From assembly GCF_900156915.1 (NCBI RefSeq), contig NZ_LT732535.1, forward strand, positions 889,480-953,479: 64,000 nucleotides of DNA, given 5' to 3'. Shown here in pieces: positions 43,454-54,994 of the stretch. This DNA comes from Sediminibacillus massiliensis. GTDB lineage: Bacteria; Bacillota; Bacilli; Bacillales; Amphibacillaceae. Within the stretch, counting starts at the first letter, position 1, and every line of letters begins with the position of its first letter. The translations under genes were made by a program, and so were the position numbers. The notes beneath the pieces were generated by a model. It was not told where the DNA came from, did not search any database, and worked only from the letters and a program-made list of their open reading frames with translations.

Positions 43454-44403
43454 TCTGTTTTGCCCATTTCCACAGGAACATTGGCATCAGATAGAATATC
43501 TGTCACAACCTGTCCCGGAGTCTTTTTAAGAGATCCTTCCATACTCAAGACCAGTCTATGTTCAAACACAAATGGTGCTAATTGTTTTACATCCTCAGGA
43601 CTCACAAAATTCTTTCCACGCAAAAAAGCAAATGATTGTGAGGCCCTCATCAAGGCCAAAGCCCCCCTCGTGCTGATCCCTAGTTCGATATCTATATGTT
43701 CTCTTGTCTTTCTCACAAGATTAAGTAAATAATCCCGGACTATGCTAGAAATTTTCACTTTCCTGCTCTCTGCTTTCATGTGAGTTATCTCATCCATGCC
43801 AAGTATTTTATCCAATCGGGGTTTTACTAGGCTTGTTCGATATGTATCCAGGATTTGTCGTTCTTCCTCCAACGACGGATATTCCATGTCGATTTTAAAA
43901 AGAAAACGATCCAATTGTGCTTCTGGGAGCTGGAATGTTCCTTGGTTGCTTTCAACGGGGTTTTGAGTGGCTATTACTAAAAACGGCTCCGGAAGTTTGA
44001 CTGTTTGTCCATCTATCGTGGCCTGCTGTTCCTCCATGGCTTCAAGCAGACTGGATTGCGTTTTAGGTGTAGCTCTGTTAATTTCATCAGCCAATAGTAC
44101 ATTCGTCGAAATCGGTCCTGGTCTTAAAACAAATTCTTTCGATTTCGGGTCGAAAAACCGGATTCCCGTCACATCACTCGGCAGGACATCAGGAGTGAAT
44201 TGTATGCGCCGGAACTCCCCACTGATGATTTCTGCAAAGCTTCTTGCAAGTTTAGTCTTTCCGGATCCTGGAACGCTCTCCAGCAGGATATGGCCTTCAG
44301 TCAAAATAGCAGTCATCATTAACTCGACGACAAAATCCTTGCCAACGATGGCTTTTCCGATTTCTTTCTTTATACTCTTCATATTGATTTCCACGGTACT
44401 CAT
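43450..44403 (-). CDS. yeaC: MoxR-type AAA ATPase (YeaC-like)
   Basis: A 317-residue AAA+ ATPase. Walker A is ESVPGSGKTKLA (near 42-53), Walker B is VLLADEINRATPKTQ, sensor 1 is VIATQNPVE, and the MoxR C-terminal lid has STRGALALMRASQSFAFLRG. GGGGGAAG before ATG 44403 sets the start; nine codons upstream another ATG has no site. It heads a yeaC-yeaD-DUF4129 operon with overlapping genes. Confidence 0.92.
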   Translation of the reverse strand: MSTVEINMKSIKKEIGKAIVGKDFVVELMMTAILTEGHILLESVPGSGKTKLARSFAEIISGEFRRIQFTPDVLPSDVTGIRFFDPKSKEFVLRPGPISTNVLLADEINRATPKTQSSLLEAMEEQQATIDGQTVKLPEPFLVIATQNPVESNQGTFQLPEAQLDRFLFKIDMEYPSLEEERQILDTYRTSLVKPRLDKILGMDEITHMKAESRKVKISSIVRDYLLNLVRKTREHIDIELGISTRGALALMRASQSFAFLRGKNFVSPEDVKQLAPFVFEHRLVLSMEGSLKKTPGQVVTDILSDANVPVEMGKTE

Positions 44404-44459
44404 AGTCTTCCCCCTTAAAACGAATCGCACGTTTTATGTGTTTAGTGATTCCCTTTTAA

Positions 44460-44491
44460 AAAATCTATCTCCAGTTTTGGAGATAGATTTT
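44460..44491 (-). terminator. Terminator after the manganese catalase gene
   Basis: Perfect stem AAAATCTATCTCC / GGAGATAGATTTT followed by TTTTAAAA on the minus strand. Confidence 0.85.
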
Positions 44492-44506
44492 CACATATTA
44501 TACCAT

Positions 44507-45367
44507 TTATTTTAAATCGGGGTCTGGCAGGTCTCCAGTATCTCTCAGAGCTGCAAGCGGCGTATCATATATATACGGAGGAGCAGGCTTAAGTTTCGGT
44601 TTCTTTCCGAACGGAACGGGGTGTTCCACATAATTAAACATGCCGCAGCCATCCATGCTCGGTCCATGAGCCCAACGCCCCGCCGCACTTGCATTGCCGG
44701 CAGAGTAATTGAACAATGTGTAAGAAACCTCCTGTTTTTCTAAATGACGAGGAAATGTACTTGGAACAACAATATTTTCTTTTTCTTCAAGTTCAGCGAT
44801 AGCAGCATACCACTGATTTTGGTGCATGGTATCCCTGGCAATCAACCAGGACAGCATGTCTTTTACTCCCCGGTCGTCGGTTTGCTCATATAAACGGACT
44901 GCCTGCAGCCTTCCTTGTGACTCGGAATTCAAATTGGCCCGGAAGTCAGCCAACAGGTTACCGCTTGCAATAATATAATCAGCTGTCCAGCGGTTTCCGA
45001 CACTGTCAGCCGGCATTGCGCCTAACCCGGATACAATTGTATGTTGTGGATTCGACCCACCCAAAATCGCAGCCACGACAGGGTTCTTCGCCGCTTCATC
45101 CAACTCCACATCCGGTGCTCCATCCAGCAAGCGAGCTATCATGGTTGCGAGCATCTCAATATGGGCCAATTCTTCTGTGCCCGTGTCCATTAGTAAGTCA
45201 CGATACTTTCCATCTCCCCGTGTATTCCACCCTTGAAAAAGATATTGCATGGCAACAGAAATTTCTCCAAACTGCCCTCCTAATATTTCCTGCAGCTTTC
45301 TGGCAAACACTGGATCGGGACAATCTGGTTTCGCTCTGTACTGGAGTTCCTTGACATGATAGAACAA
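44507..45367 (-). CDS. Manganese catalase
   Basis: A 286-residue dimanganese catalase of the ferritin-like type that breaks down hydrogen peroxide. Metal-ligand helices contain GGQFGEISVAMQYLFQGW, GTEELAHIEMLATMI, and RDTMHQNQWYAAIAELEE. The C-terminus has the long extended arm (WAHGPSMDGCGMFNYVEHPV) that locks the hexamer. I chose TTG 45367 (MFYHVKELQYRAKPD, the usual family N-terminus) behind AAGGAAGTGAG; GTG 45376 overlaps that site. Confidence 0.94.
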   Translation of the reverse strand: MFYHVKELQYRAKPDCPDPVFARKLQEILGGQFGEISVAMQYLFQGWNTRGDGKYRDLLMDTGTEELAHIEMLATMIARLLDGAPDVELDEAAKNPVVAAILGGSNPQHTIVSGLGAMPADSVGNRWTADYIIASGNLLADFRANLNSESQGRLQAVRLYEQTDDRGVKDMLSWLIARDTMHQNQWYAAIAELEEKENIVVPSTFPRHLEKQEVSYTLFNYSAGNASAAGRWAHGPSMDGCGMFNYVEHPVPFGKKPKLKPAPPYIYDTPLAALRDTGDLPDPDLK

Positions 45368-45530
45368 ATATCTCACTTCCTTTTTTTAAGTAATCATATG
45401 GGTATTTGACCCTCTTTACTTAGATATTCAATACTCGATAAAATGGTTACAGGGAAACTTCGTATTTGTAACTATAAAATTGTTTTAGTATGTATAACCT
45501 GGATAAACAAAAAAATAAAGGAGGTTCCAT

Positions 45531-46055
45531 ATGCTAACATTGGAATTTTTCGAAAGAGAAGATTTCAACTTGCTGATGAGCTGGATTGACAGTCCGGAAA
45601 CAACGCTGAAATGGAGCGGACCGGCATTCGATTTCCCTCTGACCATTGAACAGCTGAATGCCTACATACGTGATGCCAACCAAGAAGGGTCCGAAGAATT
45701 TATTTATAAAGCTATCGAACAAGAAACAGGTGAAGTAGTAGGCCATATTTCCCTCGGAAAAGTTGACCGCCAACACGAAACAGGGCGAATCGGGAAAGTA
45801 TTTGTGAAAGAAGGCGCACGTGGAAATGGCTATGGACGTGAAATGGTTGAATTGATGTTGAAAAAAGGATTCAACGAATTGAGTTTGAACCGTATTAGTC
45901 TCGGTGTTTTTGACTTCAACACTTCGGCCATTAAGAGCTATGAAAAAGCAGGCTTTCAGAAAGAAGGCTTGTTCAGAGAAGTGCGCAAAATGAAAGATAC
46001 ATACTGGAGTTCATATGAAATGAGTATATTGAAAAGAGAGTGGCTACAGCGTTGA
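45531..46055 (+). CDS. GNAT-family N-acetyltransferase (RimJ/RimL-like)
   Basis: A 174-residue acetyltransferase of the RimJ/RimL/SpeG group. Acetyl-CoA binding loop GKVFVKEGARGNGYGREMVE and C-terminal GVFDFNTSAIKSYEKAGFQKEG are typical. AAAGGAGG precedes the ATG. GTTTTA-N13-GGATAA at about 45482 loosely resembles a sigma-B promoter. Substrate unknown. Confidence 0.88.
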   Translation: MLTLEFFEREDFNLLMSWIDSPETTLKWSGPAFDFPLTIEQLNAYIRDANQEGSEEFIYKAIEQETGEVVGHISLGKVDRQHETGRIGKVFVKEGARGNGYGREMVELMLKKGFNELSLNRISLGVFDFNTSAIKSYEKAGFQKEGLFREVRKMKDTYWSSYEMSILKREWLQR

Positions 46056-46056
46056 A

Positions 46057-46082
46057 GAACAGGAGGATGCTGCCTCCTGTTC
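46057..46082. terminator. Hairpin after the GNAT gene
   Basis: Perfect stem GAACAGGAGG / CCTCCTGTTC between convergent genes; no long T-run. Confidence 0.6.
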
Positions 46083-46538
46083 TCAATGAATCGGTAAATT
46101 GTCTTGAACAGCCCTTTTCAAGCGCTGTTGCATCATGCCTATGCCAGAACAGTCGAGTAATGGAAACGTTATGGTCTGTGTATCCGGAAAACTGCCAAAA
46201 ACAATTGGCTTATACTTTTTACCAGTGAGGACAATCACTTCAATATATCGATCAAGCCGCTTTTCCAGGACCTGCTCTTTCAGGCGTGCAGGAGTAATTA
46301 CCCCATTAGTTTTGTCCCCGAATGTCAAATCGTAGTTTGCCTCAACGATATCCTCGGGATCAAGATAGCCATATTTGGCTGAAAGTGTTACCCAACGATC
46401 TCCAAATTGTTTAGCATAGTTCTCACAGAGTCGATGAAACGTGCCAATGTATGCCCGCTTTGCTGCAACGGGTCCCGCATGCTCATACTTATCCCAAATT
46501 TTCTTCTTTCCACAAGGAATAATAAATAACTGGCTCAT
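46083..46538 (-). CDS. DUF6884-like protein
   Basis: A 151-residue protein starting MSQLFIIPCGKKKIWDK, a motif (I-P/S-C-x-K-K-K) found in DUF6884 and in C-terminal domains of archaeosine/queuine-related proteins. Also seen are ARRAY-type AKRAYIGTFHRLCENYAKQF and WVTLSAKYGYLDPEDIVEANYDLTF. No activity is established for stand-alone members. GGAGGG before ATG 46538 decides the start. There are no queuosine or defence genes around it. Confidence 0.65.
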   Translation of the reverse strand: MSQLFIIPCGKKKIWDKYEHAGPVAAKRAYIGTFHRLCENYAKQFGDRWVTLSAKYGYLDPEDIVEANYDLTFGDKTNGVITPARLKEQVLEKRLDRYIEVIVLTGKKYKPIVFGSFPDTQTITFPLLDCSGIGMMQQRLKRAVQDNLPIH

Positions 46539-46572
46539 AAAAACCACCCTCCGCCGATTTGATTAAAAACAA

Positions 46573-46603
46573 AAAGAGAGGCAACCCATCGGGTTGCCTC
46601 TCT
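46573..46603 (-). terminator. Terminator after the cold-shock gene
   Basis: Stem AGAGAGGCAACCC / GGGTTGCCTCTCT followed by TTTTTGTTTTT on the minus strand. Confidence 0.92.
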
Positions 46604-46619
46604 CTATCATAAAGCTAGC

Positions 46620-46820
46620 TTACGCTTTAACAACGTTAGCTGCTTGTGGTCCACGGTTTCCTTCTTCAACGTCGAAAGTTACTTCTTGACCTTCTTCAAG
46701 AGTCTTGAAACCTTCTTCTTGGATTGCAGAGAAATGAACAAATACATCGTCTTGTCCTTCTACTTCGATAAAACCGAAACCTTTGTCTGCGTTAAACCAT
46801 TTTACTTTTCCTTGAGCCAT
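46620..46820 (-). CDS. csp: Cold-shock protein
   Basis: Sixty-six-residue single-stranded nucleic-acid-binding OB-fold protein with both RNP motifs, KGFGFIEV (RNP1) and VFVHFSAI (RNP2). It acts as an RNA chaperone. AGGAGG before ATG 46820 fixes the start. The leader is long (over 100 bases) and carries an 8-bp hairpin directly against the ribosome site. The exact CspB/C/D orthology is not assigned. Confidence 0.95.
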   Translation of the reverse strand: MAQGKVKWFNADKGFGFIEVEGQDDVFVHFSAIQEEGFKTLEEGQEVTFDVEEGNRGPQAANVVKA

Positions 46821-46835
46821 GAAACTTTTCCTCCT

Positions 46836-46854
46836 TGTGTGGATTTTCCACACA
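46836..46854 (-). promoter_or_regulatory. Hairpin abutting the csp ribosome site
   Basis: Perfect TGTGTGGA / TCCACACA stem with three-base loop, one base upstream of AGGAGG. It may modulate translation of the cold-shock gene with temperature (inference). Confidence 0.5.
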
Positions 46855-47339
46855 CATGTATTACTATTCTTGCTCTTACCTCTACAAAACGTTGATGTTT
46901 CAATTACTTGAAGTGGTCACGAACAAAATAGCTATTATTATAATAACAAATACCGAAAACATTTCCAAGTCTTTTACCCATCTTTTACAAGAAAATTTGA
47001 GAAACACTTAAAATACGATTAACTCAGCTTGGAAAAAGGTCAGCAATAAGTATGAATGAAGTGCTGCTTTCTTATCGGTCGTTTCATATACACTTCTTTT
47101 TAAAAAAAGTTACATAAATTCAAGTCCAGAATTCCCTCCTGGCCATTCAACCTGGCCTCTCCTTATCCATAAAAACTTTGAGCCGGATGCTCCAGTCGTT
47201 CCTGATTCCAAGGTTTATCCCATCAATCTTGTCCGCATAAGGTTACAAGCCCTTTCATTTCTTTTTGAGATCGAGTAAAACAAGGGGGTATGATCTGGTC
47301 AAAACTTTTTTTTAAGCGGTTTCCCTTACACCACACCAC
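46855..47339. other. Long intergenic stretch between csp and ilvE control region
   Basis: Nearly 490 bases. The right of the csp leader contains AT-rich TATAAT-like boxes around 46930-46945 on the minus strand, the likely csp promoter. The remainder up to 47339 shows no open frame with a ribosome site and no riboswitch I can recognise. Confidence 0.5.
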
Positions 47340-47353
47340 TGTAAGCGCTTACT
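47340..47353 (+). promoter_or_regulatory. cre-like site upstream of ilvE
   Basis: TGTAAGCGCTTACT contains the perfect 12-bp palindrome GTAAGCGCTTAC and fits the CcpA cre consensus except the last base. It lies about 50 bases upstream of the -35 box, a position compatible with activation. Confidence 0.6.
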
Positions 47354-47386
47354 AGTTTTCTGACTTGTCATAAATATCAGAAAACT
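47354..47386 (+). promoter_or_regulatory. Inverted repeat with CodY-like half sites upstream of ilvE
   Basis: AGTTTTCTGA (47354-47363) and TCAGAAAACT (47377-47386) form a perfect 10-bp inverted repeat 13 bases apart. Each arm resembles half of the CodY box. It ends 13 bases before the -35 element. Confidence 0.5.
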
Positions 47387-47399
47387 TTTACAAAACCTG

Positions 47400-47428
47400 T
47401 TGACCTTCGTATTAAATGGTTGTATTAT
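47400..47428 (+). promoter_or_regulatory. Sigma-A promoter of ilvE
   Basis: -35 TTGACC at 47400-47405, exact 17-base spacer, -10 TATTAT at 47423-47428. Start near 47435, giving a leader of about 155 bases. Confidence 0.8.
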
Positions 47429-47494
47429 TGTCGTCAATCCAAGCATTTACGGAATAAAATCTTACAAACAAAATTTCTCGAATCGTGGATTATC

Positions 47495-47534
47495 GGGCCT
47501 CAAACCATATCTATAATATGGCCCATACTTTTTA
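47495..47534 (+). terminator. Attenuator-like hairpin in the ilvE leader
   Basis: Stem CCATAT / ATATGG enclosed by GGG / CCC, followed by ATACTTTTTAT, about 57 bases before ilvE. No T-box or leader peptide is recognisable in front of it. Confidence 0.5.
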
Positions 47535-47591
47535 TATGAATTCTTCATAAACTGACATACTTAACTTTTAAAAGAGAGGAGTGGTTGAAAA

Positions 47592-48500
47592 ATGAGCAAT
47601 CAATGGATATTCCTAAATGACGGATTCGTCAAAAAAGAAGATGCTGTTGTCTCCGTTTATGATCATGGCTTTTTATATGGAGACGGAGTCTTTGAAGGAA
47701 TTCGCGTTTATGGCGGGAACGTTTTTAAATTGGAAGAACATTTAAAACGGCTTTACGAATCAGCCCAGTCCATCATGCTGCAAATGCCGCACACTAAGGA
47801 GGATCTTTCCCGAATTATTGTGGAAACAATCAGGAAAAACCAGTTGGAAAACGCCTATATCCGGGTTGTCGTTTCCAGAGGCGCAGGAAATTTAGGTCTG
47901 GATCCCAGGCATTGCTCTCAACCACGATTAGTCGTTATCGCAGAAGCTCTGGCTCTCTTCCCTAAAGAACTATATGAACGCGGACTAAAAGTCGGATGTG
48001 TAGCAAGCCGCCGTAACCGTCCGGACGTTCTCAGCCCACAAATAAAATCATTGAATTATTTGAACAATATTTTAGTTAAACTAGAGGCTACCCAAGCGGG
48101 TGTAGACGAAGCACTGATGCTCAATGATCAAGGGTATGTAACGGAAGGATCAGCAGATAATGTATTTATTGTAAAGAATGGAATCATCTATACCCCCCCT
48201 GTTTATCTGGGAGCCTTAGAAGGCATCACAAGAAATGCCATCATTGATTTAGCCAGACAAAACAATTATGAAATCAAAGAAGTTCCATTCACCAGACATG
48301 ATGTTTATGTCGCCGATGAAGTTTTTCTTACAGGAACAGCAGTCGAAGTAATTGCCGTTGCCGAAGTAGATGGCCGTAAGATTCAGGATGGCAAACCTGG
48401 AAAGGTAACAAACCATTTACTTCAGGAGTTCAGAAAGATCGTCACTGAAGATGGGGTCGATTGTTACCCCGGCACCACAACTAAGGCAGTGGTAAGCTAG
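47592..48500 (+). CDS. ilvE: Branched-chain amino acid aminotransferase
   Basis: Fold-type IV PLP aminotransferase of 302 residues that interconverts branched-chain keto acids and Val, Leu, Ile. Characteristic parts are VYDHGFLYGDGVFEGIRVY, the PLP-lysine region PQIKSLNYLNNILVKLEA and the C-terminal DEVFLTGTAVEVIAV. GAGGAG precedes the ATG. It is separated from ilvB by a T-box leader with its own terminator, so it is controlled independently of the downstream operon. Confidence 0.95.
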   Translation: MSNQWIFLNDGFVKKEDAVVSVYDHGFLYGDGVFEGIRVYGGNVFKLEEHLKRLYESAQSIMLQMPHTKEDLSRIIVETIRKNQLENAYIRVVVSRGAGNLGLDPRHCSQPRLVVIAEALALFPKELYERGLKVGCVASRRNRPDVLSPQIKSLNYLNNILVKLEATQAGVDEALMLNDQGYVTEGSADNVFIVKNGIIYTPPVYLGALEGITRNAIIDLARQNNYEIKEVPFTRHDVYVADEVFLTGTAVEVIAVAEVDGRKIQDGKPGKVTNHLLQEFRKIVTEDGVDCYPGTTTKAVVS

Positions 48501-48527
48501 ATTATCAAAAAACTATATAAGAATAAA

Positions 48528-48838
48528 ACGATGACGGGAACAAAGGAATAAGATAGCTGTACTCACAGAGAGCCGGGGTTGCTGGAAGCCCGGAAGTACA
48601 CCTTATTCCGACATCGTCCCAGAGTGTTATGCCGAACGGATTGGAGCCCACTAGGCATAACCAGGTGAAATAAACCACCTGTTACCAAAAGGAGCATTCA
48701 AGCATTTGGCTGTTGCTCCATGAGGCAGTATCCGTGAGGATACTGCAAATCAGGGTGGTACCGTGAAAAGCAAAGACCTTTTCTCCCCGATATTCTGCAT
48801 TTGCTGCAGTTTATTTGAGGAAGAATGAGGTCTTTTTT
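48528..48838 (+). promoter_or_regulatory. T-box leader of the ilv-leu operon
   Basis: Stem I contains CAGAGAGCCGGGG and GGTTGCTGGAAGCCCGG; the antiterminator holds the conserved AGGGTGGTACCGTG (48752-48765) that pairs with uncharged tRNA. The terminator is AAAGACCT / AGGTCTTT with TTTTTT near 48827-48837. A candidate specifier is CTT (Leu) at 48602-48604, opposite AAGATA in stem I; this is an inference. It switches on the operon when tRNA is uncharged. Confidence 0.93.
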
Positions 48839-48910
48839 CATGTTGAATTATAAAGTTTTATCTATAATTATCAAAATATTCAAATGACTCTTATTAGGAG
48901 GGATTACAAA

Positions 48911-50632
48911 GTGAAGGTAAAAACCATGCCGGAAATCAAAACCGGAACAGAACCCAAGACAGGAGCAGATCTTTTAGTCGAATCGCTGATCAGTGAAAAG
49001 GTTGAAACAATATTCGGTTACCCAGGTGGTGCTGTTTTACCTATTTATGATGCGATCTATAAAGCGAAAGATTCCTTTACACATATTCTTACCCGGCATG
49101 AACAGGGGGCCATCCATGCAGCGGAAGGCTATGCACGGGTTTCCGGAAAACCAGGAGTAGTGATTGCCACTTCCGGGCCTGGGGCCACAAACCTCGTTAC
49201 CGGGATAGCGGATGCGATGATCGATTCTCTTCCGCTAGTTGTCTTCACCGGGCAAGTTGCAAGAGGAGTAATCGGTACAGATGCATTCCAGGAAGCAGAC
49301 GTTATGGGAATCACTACTCCAATTACAAAACACAATTACCAGGTTCAGGATATAGCTGATCTGCCACGAATCGTAAAAGAAGCATTCCATATTGCTTCCA
49401 CAGGCAGACCAGGTCCTGTAGTAGTAGATATTCCTAAAGACATTTCAGCAAATCCCTGCGGAGACAATTATGATACGGATTTTCACCTTCCAGGCTATCA
49501 GCCTACGGTGAAACCGAACCCACTTCAAATAAAAAAGCTGGCCGATGCACTTGGAAAATCGAAAAAGCCGGTTATCCTCGCAGGTGCTGGAGTCTTGTTC
49601 GGGAATGCCTCTGAAGAGTTAAAAAGATTTGCCGAGACACACGATCTTGCAGTTGCCACCACTCTTCTAGGGCTTGGAGGCTTTCCGGGAAATCACAGTT
49701 TGTCATTAGGAATGGCTGGCATGCATGGAACATATGCTGCCAACATGGCTTTGTATGAGTGTGACTTGCTCATCAATATAGGTGCCCGGTTTGATGACCG
49801 ATTGACCGGAAATCTTGATCATTTCGCTCCATCGGCAACTGTTGCTCATATCGATATCGACCCTGCGGAAATAGGGAAAAATGTGGCAACACATATTCCG
49901 GTTGTGTCTGATTCAAAAGCAGCATTGGAAGCATTGAACAGTCAGCACTGTGAGTCGCCTGATAACAATGAATGGCAAGAATTGCTGGCATCCAGAAAAG
50001 TCGAGTTTCCTTTATGGTACAACAATCCGGATAAGGAAATGGTACCTCAATGGTTAATCGAATCTTTGCATAATGCAACGGATGGCGATGCAATTATTAC
50101 CACAGATGTTGGACAGCATCAAATGTGGGCAGCCCAATATTATGCTTTTGACAAACCTAATAAATGGGTCACTTCGGGTGGTTTAGGAACGATGGGCTTC
50201 GGCTTCCCGGCCGCCATTGGCGCCCAGCTTGCAAAACCTGGCGAACAAGTTGTTGCTGTTGTCGGTGATGGAGGTTTCCAAATGACATTGCAGGAATTAT
50301 CCGTTCTACAGGAGCGCGGGCTTCCGGTCAAAGTGGTCATCGTCAATAACGCAGCACTCGGCATGGTTCGTCAATGGCAGGAAACCTTCTATCAAGAACG
50401 ATATTCCGAATCGCTTCTCCATGTACAGCCTGATTTTGTAAAGCTTGCTGAAAGCTATAGTATCCGTGGTTATAAAGTGGAAACGCAAAAAGAATTGATT
50501 GATCTCTTGCCGGAAGTTTTTGCTTACGATGGTCCTGTGTTGATGGACTGCCGGGTACTTCAACAGGAAAACGTATATCCGATGATAGCTCCTGGTAAAG
50601 GAATTCAAGAAATGATTGGGGTGAAACCATGA
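48911..50632 (+). CDS. ilvB: Acetolactate synthase large subunit
   Basis: A 573-residue ThDP enzyme forming acetolactate/acetohydroxybutyrate. Motifs are [16 protein letters not shown], the catalytic glutamate in [20 protein letters not shown], and the ThDP-binding [19 protein letters not shown] to VIVNN. It aligns along its length with B. subtilis IlvB. I chose GTG 48911 nine bases after GGAGG; an in-frame upstream ATG would overlap the leader. It overlaps ilvH by four bases. Confidence 0.96.
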   Translation: MKVKTMPEIKTGTEPKTGADLLVESLISEKVETIFGYPGGAVLPIYDAIYKAKDSFTHILTRHEQGAIHAAEGYARVSGKPGVVIATSGPGATNLVTGIADAMIDSLPLVVFTGQVARGVIGTDAFQEADVMGITTPITKHNYQVQDIADLPRIVKEAFHIASTGRPGPVVVDIPKDISANPCGDNYDTDFHLPGYQPTVKPNPLQIKKLADALGKSKKPVILAGAGVLFGNASEELKRFAETHDLAVATTLLGLGGFPGNHSLSLGMAGMHGTYAANMALYECDLLINIGARFDDRLTGNLDHFAPSATVAHIDIDPAEIGKNVATHIPVVSDSKAALEALNSQHCESPDNNEWQELLASRKVEFPLWYNNPDKEMVPQWLIESLHNATDGDAIITTDVGQHQMWAAQYYAFDKPNKWVTSGGLGTMGFGFPAAIGAQLAKPGEQVVAVVGDGGFQMTLQELSVLQERGLPVKVVIVNNAALGMVRQWQETFYQERYSESLLHVQPDFVKLAESYSIRGYKVETQKELIDLLPEVFAYDGPVLMDCRVLQQENVYPMIAPGKGIQEMIGVKP

Positions 50633-51150
50633 GACGAATTATAACTGCTACCGTTCAAAACCGAAGCGGTGTTTTAAACCGGGTCACCGGATTAATGCAG
50701 AAAAGACAATTCAACATTGAAAGCATTTCAGTCGGCCGGACAGAAACAGAAGGCATCTCCAAGATGACATTCGTTGTCGAAGTACAGGATAATCAAAAAC
50801 TTGAACAGCTGACAAAACAACTGAACAAGCAAATCGATGTTCTCAAGGTTTCCGATATTACGGACAAAGCGATTGTAGCCAGAGAACTTGCATTGATTAA
50901 GGTAGTCTCAAGTGGTCAATTGAGAAATGAACTTCAAGGGATCATTGAACCGTTCCGGGCTTCCATCATCGATGTCAGCAAAGACAGCCTTTCCGTTCAA
51001 GTTACCGGTAAACCGGAGAAAATCGAAGCACTTATCGAACTGCTAAGACCCTATGGCATCAAAGAATTGGCCCGCACCGGAATGACTGCTTTCCTTCGAG
51101 GCCACCAACCGCAAGTTACAGAACTTAACTCTTATTCACTACTTAAATAA
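50629..51150 (+). CDS. ilvH: Acetolactate synthase regulatory subunit
   Basis: A 173-residue regulatory subunit with an N-terminal ACT domain ([20 protein letters not shown]) binding valine for feedback inhibition, and a C-terminal ACT-like domain. ATGA overlap with ilvB couples translation. Length agrees with B. subtilis IlvH (about 172). Confidence 0.96.
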   Translation: MRRIITATVQNRSGVLNRVTGLMQKRQFNIESISVGRTETEGISKMTFVVEVQDNQKLEQLTKQLNKQIDVLKVSDITDKAIVARELALIKVVSSGQLRNELQGIIEPFRASIIDVSKDSLSVQVTGKPEKIEALIELLRPYGIKELARTGMTAFLRGHQPQVTELNSYSLLK

Positions 51151-51198
51151 GAAACAGAACCTGTATTTTATTCTATTAAAATAAATAACAAAATTTGA

Positions 51199-53779
<2,581 letters not shown>

Positions 53780-53818
53780 TGCGTTGAGGCCCATTATCAT
53801 AATAGAAGGAGGCTTACC

Positions 53819-54925
53819 ATGAATAAACAAATAGTACTTCTGCCTGGTGATGGAATTGGTACTGAAGTAATCAAATCTGCCCAGGAAGTCCTGATAGCAG
53901 TGGCTGAAGAGTTCGGTCATCAATTCTCTTTTGAAACACATGACATCGGCGGTTCTGCAGTTGACAAACACGGTACTCCTCTACCAGAGGCAACAGTGGA
54001 AGCTTGTAAGCAAGCAGATGCCGTCCTATTGGGAGCTGTAGGGGGTCCCAAGTGGGATGAACTTCCCTCCCATCTCCGACCCGAGAGAGGTTTGCTCGGC
54101 ATCAGGAAGGCTCTCAACCTATTTGCCAACCTTCGTCCTGTAAAAGGATTTCCGAAGCTTCTGCATGCCTCCCCTCTTAAAGAAGAAGTAGTAAAAGGGA
54201 GCGATTTGTTAATCGTAAGAGAATTGATCGGAGGTCTTTATTTCGGCCAACCCAGTGAGCGGCGAGATAACGGTGAAACAGTAGTTGACACTTTATCCTA
54301 TACAAAAAAAGAAATTGAGCAGGTGGTCGACAAAGCATTTCAAAGTGCCCAACTGCGAAGAAAACAGTTAACTTCTGTAGATAAAGCCAATGTTCTGGAA
54401 TCAAGTAAATTGTGGCGGGAAGTAGTTGAAGAAAAGAAAACCGCTTATCCGGACGTTAGTGTTGAGCATCTTTTAGTCGATGCTGCTGCCATGAAACTTA
54501 TTACAAATCCAGGTCAATTCGATGTAATTGTTACCGAAAACATGTTCGGGGACATTTTAAGTGATGAAGCTTCCGTTTTGACTGGTTCACTGGGCATGCT
54601 TCCATCAGCGAGCTTGCGGGAAGACGGTGTCGGTTTGTATGAGCCAGTCCATGGCTCCGCCCCCGATATAGCCGGTAAAGGAGTAGCAAACCCATTAGCT
54701 ATGATATTGTCCTCTGCACTGATGTTGCGACACTCTTTCCATTTGGAAAATGAAGCGGAATTGATTGAATCTGCCGTCCAGTCGATTTTAAATGAAGGGT
54801 ACTATACAGCCGACTTACAGGTTAAAGACGGACAGCAAGTAGGAACGAAAGAGATGACCCGCTTGATTGTAGAGTTGATCAAATCTCAGAATACCACAAA
54901 AAGTATTCAAAACTGCTATGCATAA
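53819..54925 (+). CDS. leuB: 3-isopropylmalate dehydrogenase
   Basis: NAD-dependent dehydrogenase, 368 residues. Conserved are LLPGDGIGTEVIKSA, LFANLRPVKGFPKL, RELIGGLYFG and NMFGDILSDEASVLTGSLGM with the metal-binding aspartates. GGAGG precedes the ATG. The intergenic gap to leuA is only 39 bases. Confidence 0.97.
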   Translation: MNKQIVLLPGDGIGTEVIKSAQEVLIAVAEEFGHQFSFETHDIGGSAVDKHGTPLPEATVEACKQADAVLLGAVGGPKWDELPSHLRPERGLLGIRKALNLFANLRPVKGFPKLLHASPLKEEVVKGSDLLIVRELIGGLYFGQPSERRDNGETVVDTLSYTKKEIEQVVDKAFQSAQLRRKQLTSVDKANVLESSKLWREVVEEKKTAYPDVSVEHLLVDAAAMKLITNPGQFDVIVTENMFGDILSDEASVLTGSLGMLPSASLREDGVGLYEPVHGSAPDIAGKGVANPLAMILSSALMLRHSFHLENEAELIESAVQSILNEGYYTADLQVKDGQQVGTKEMTRLIVELIKSQNTTKSIQNCYA

Positions 54926-54946
54926 TGGAAAATTCAGGACCTTGAC

Positions 54947-54975
54947 GGAGGGGGACTGCTGTCTCCCCCATCCCC
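54947..54975 (+). other. G/C-rich hairpin between leuB and leuC
   Basis: GGAGGGGGA and TCTCCCCC pair around a short loop, with no T-run following. It may be an mRNA processing or stability element inside the operon. Confidence 0.45.
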
Positions 54976-54994
54976 CCAATAGTAAGGAGTTGAA

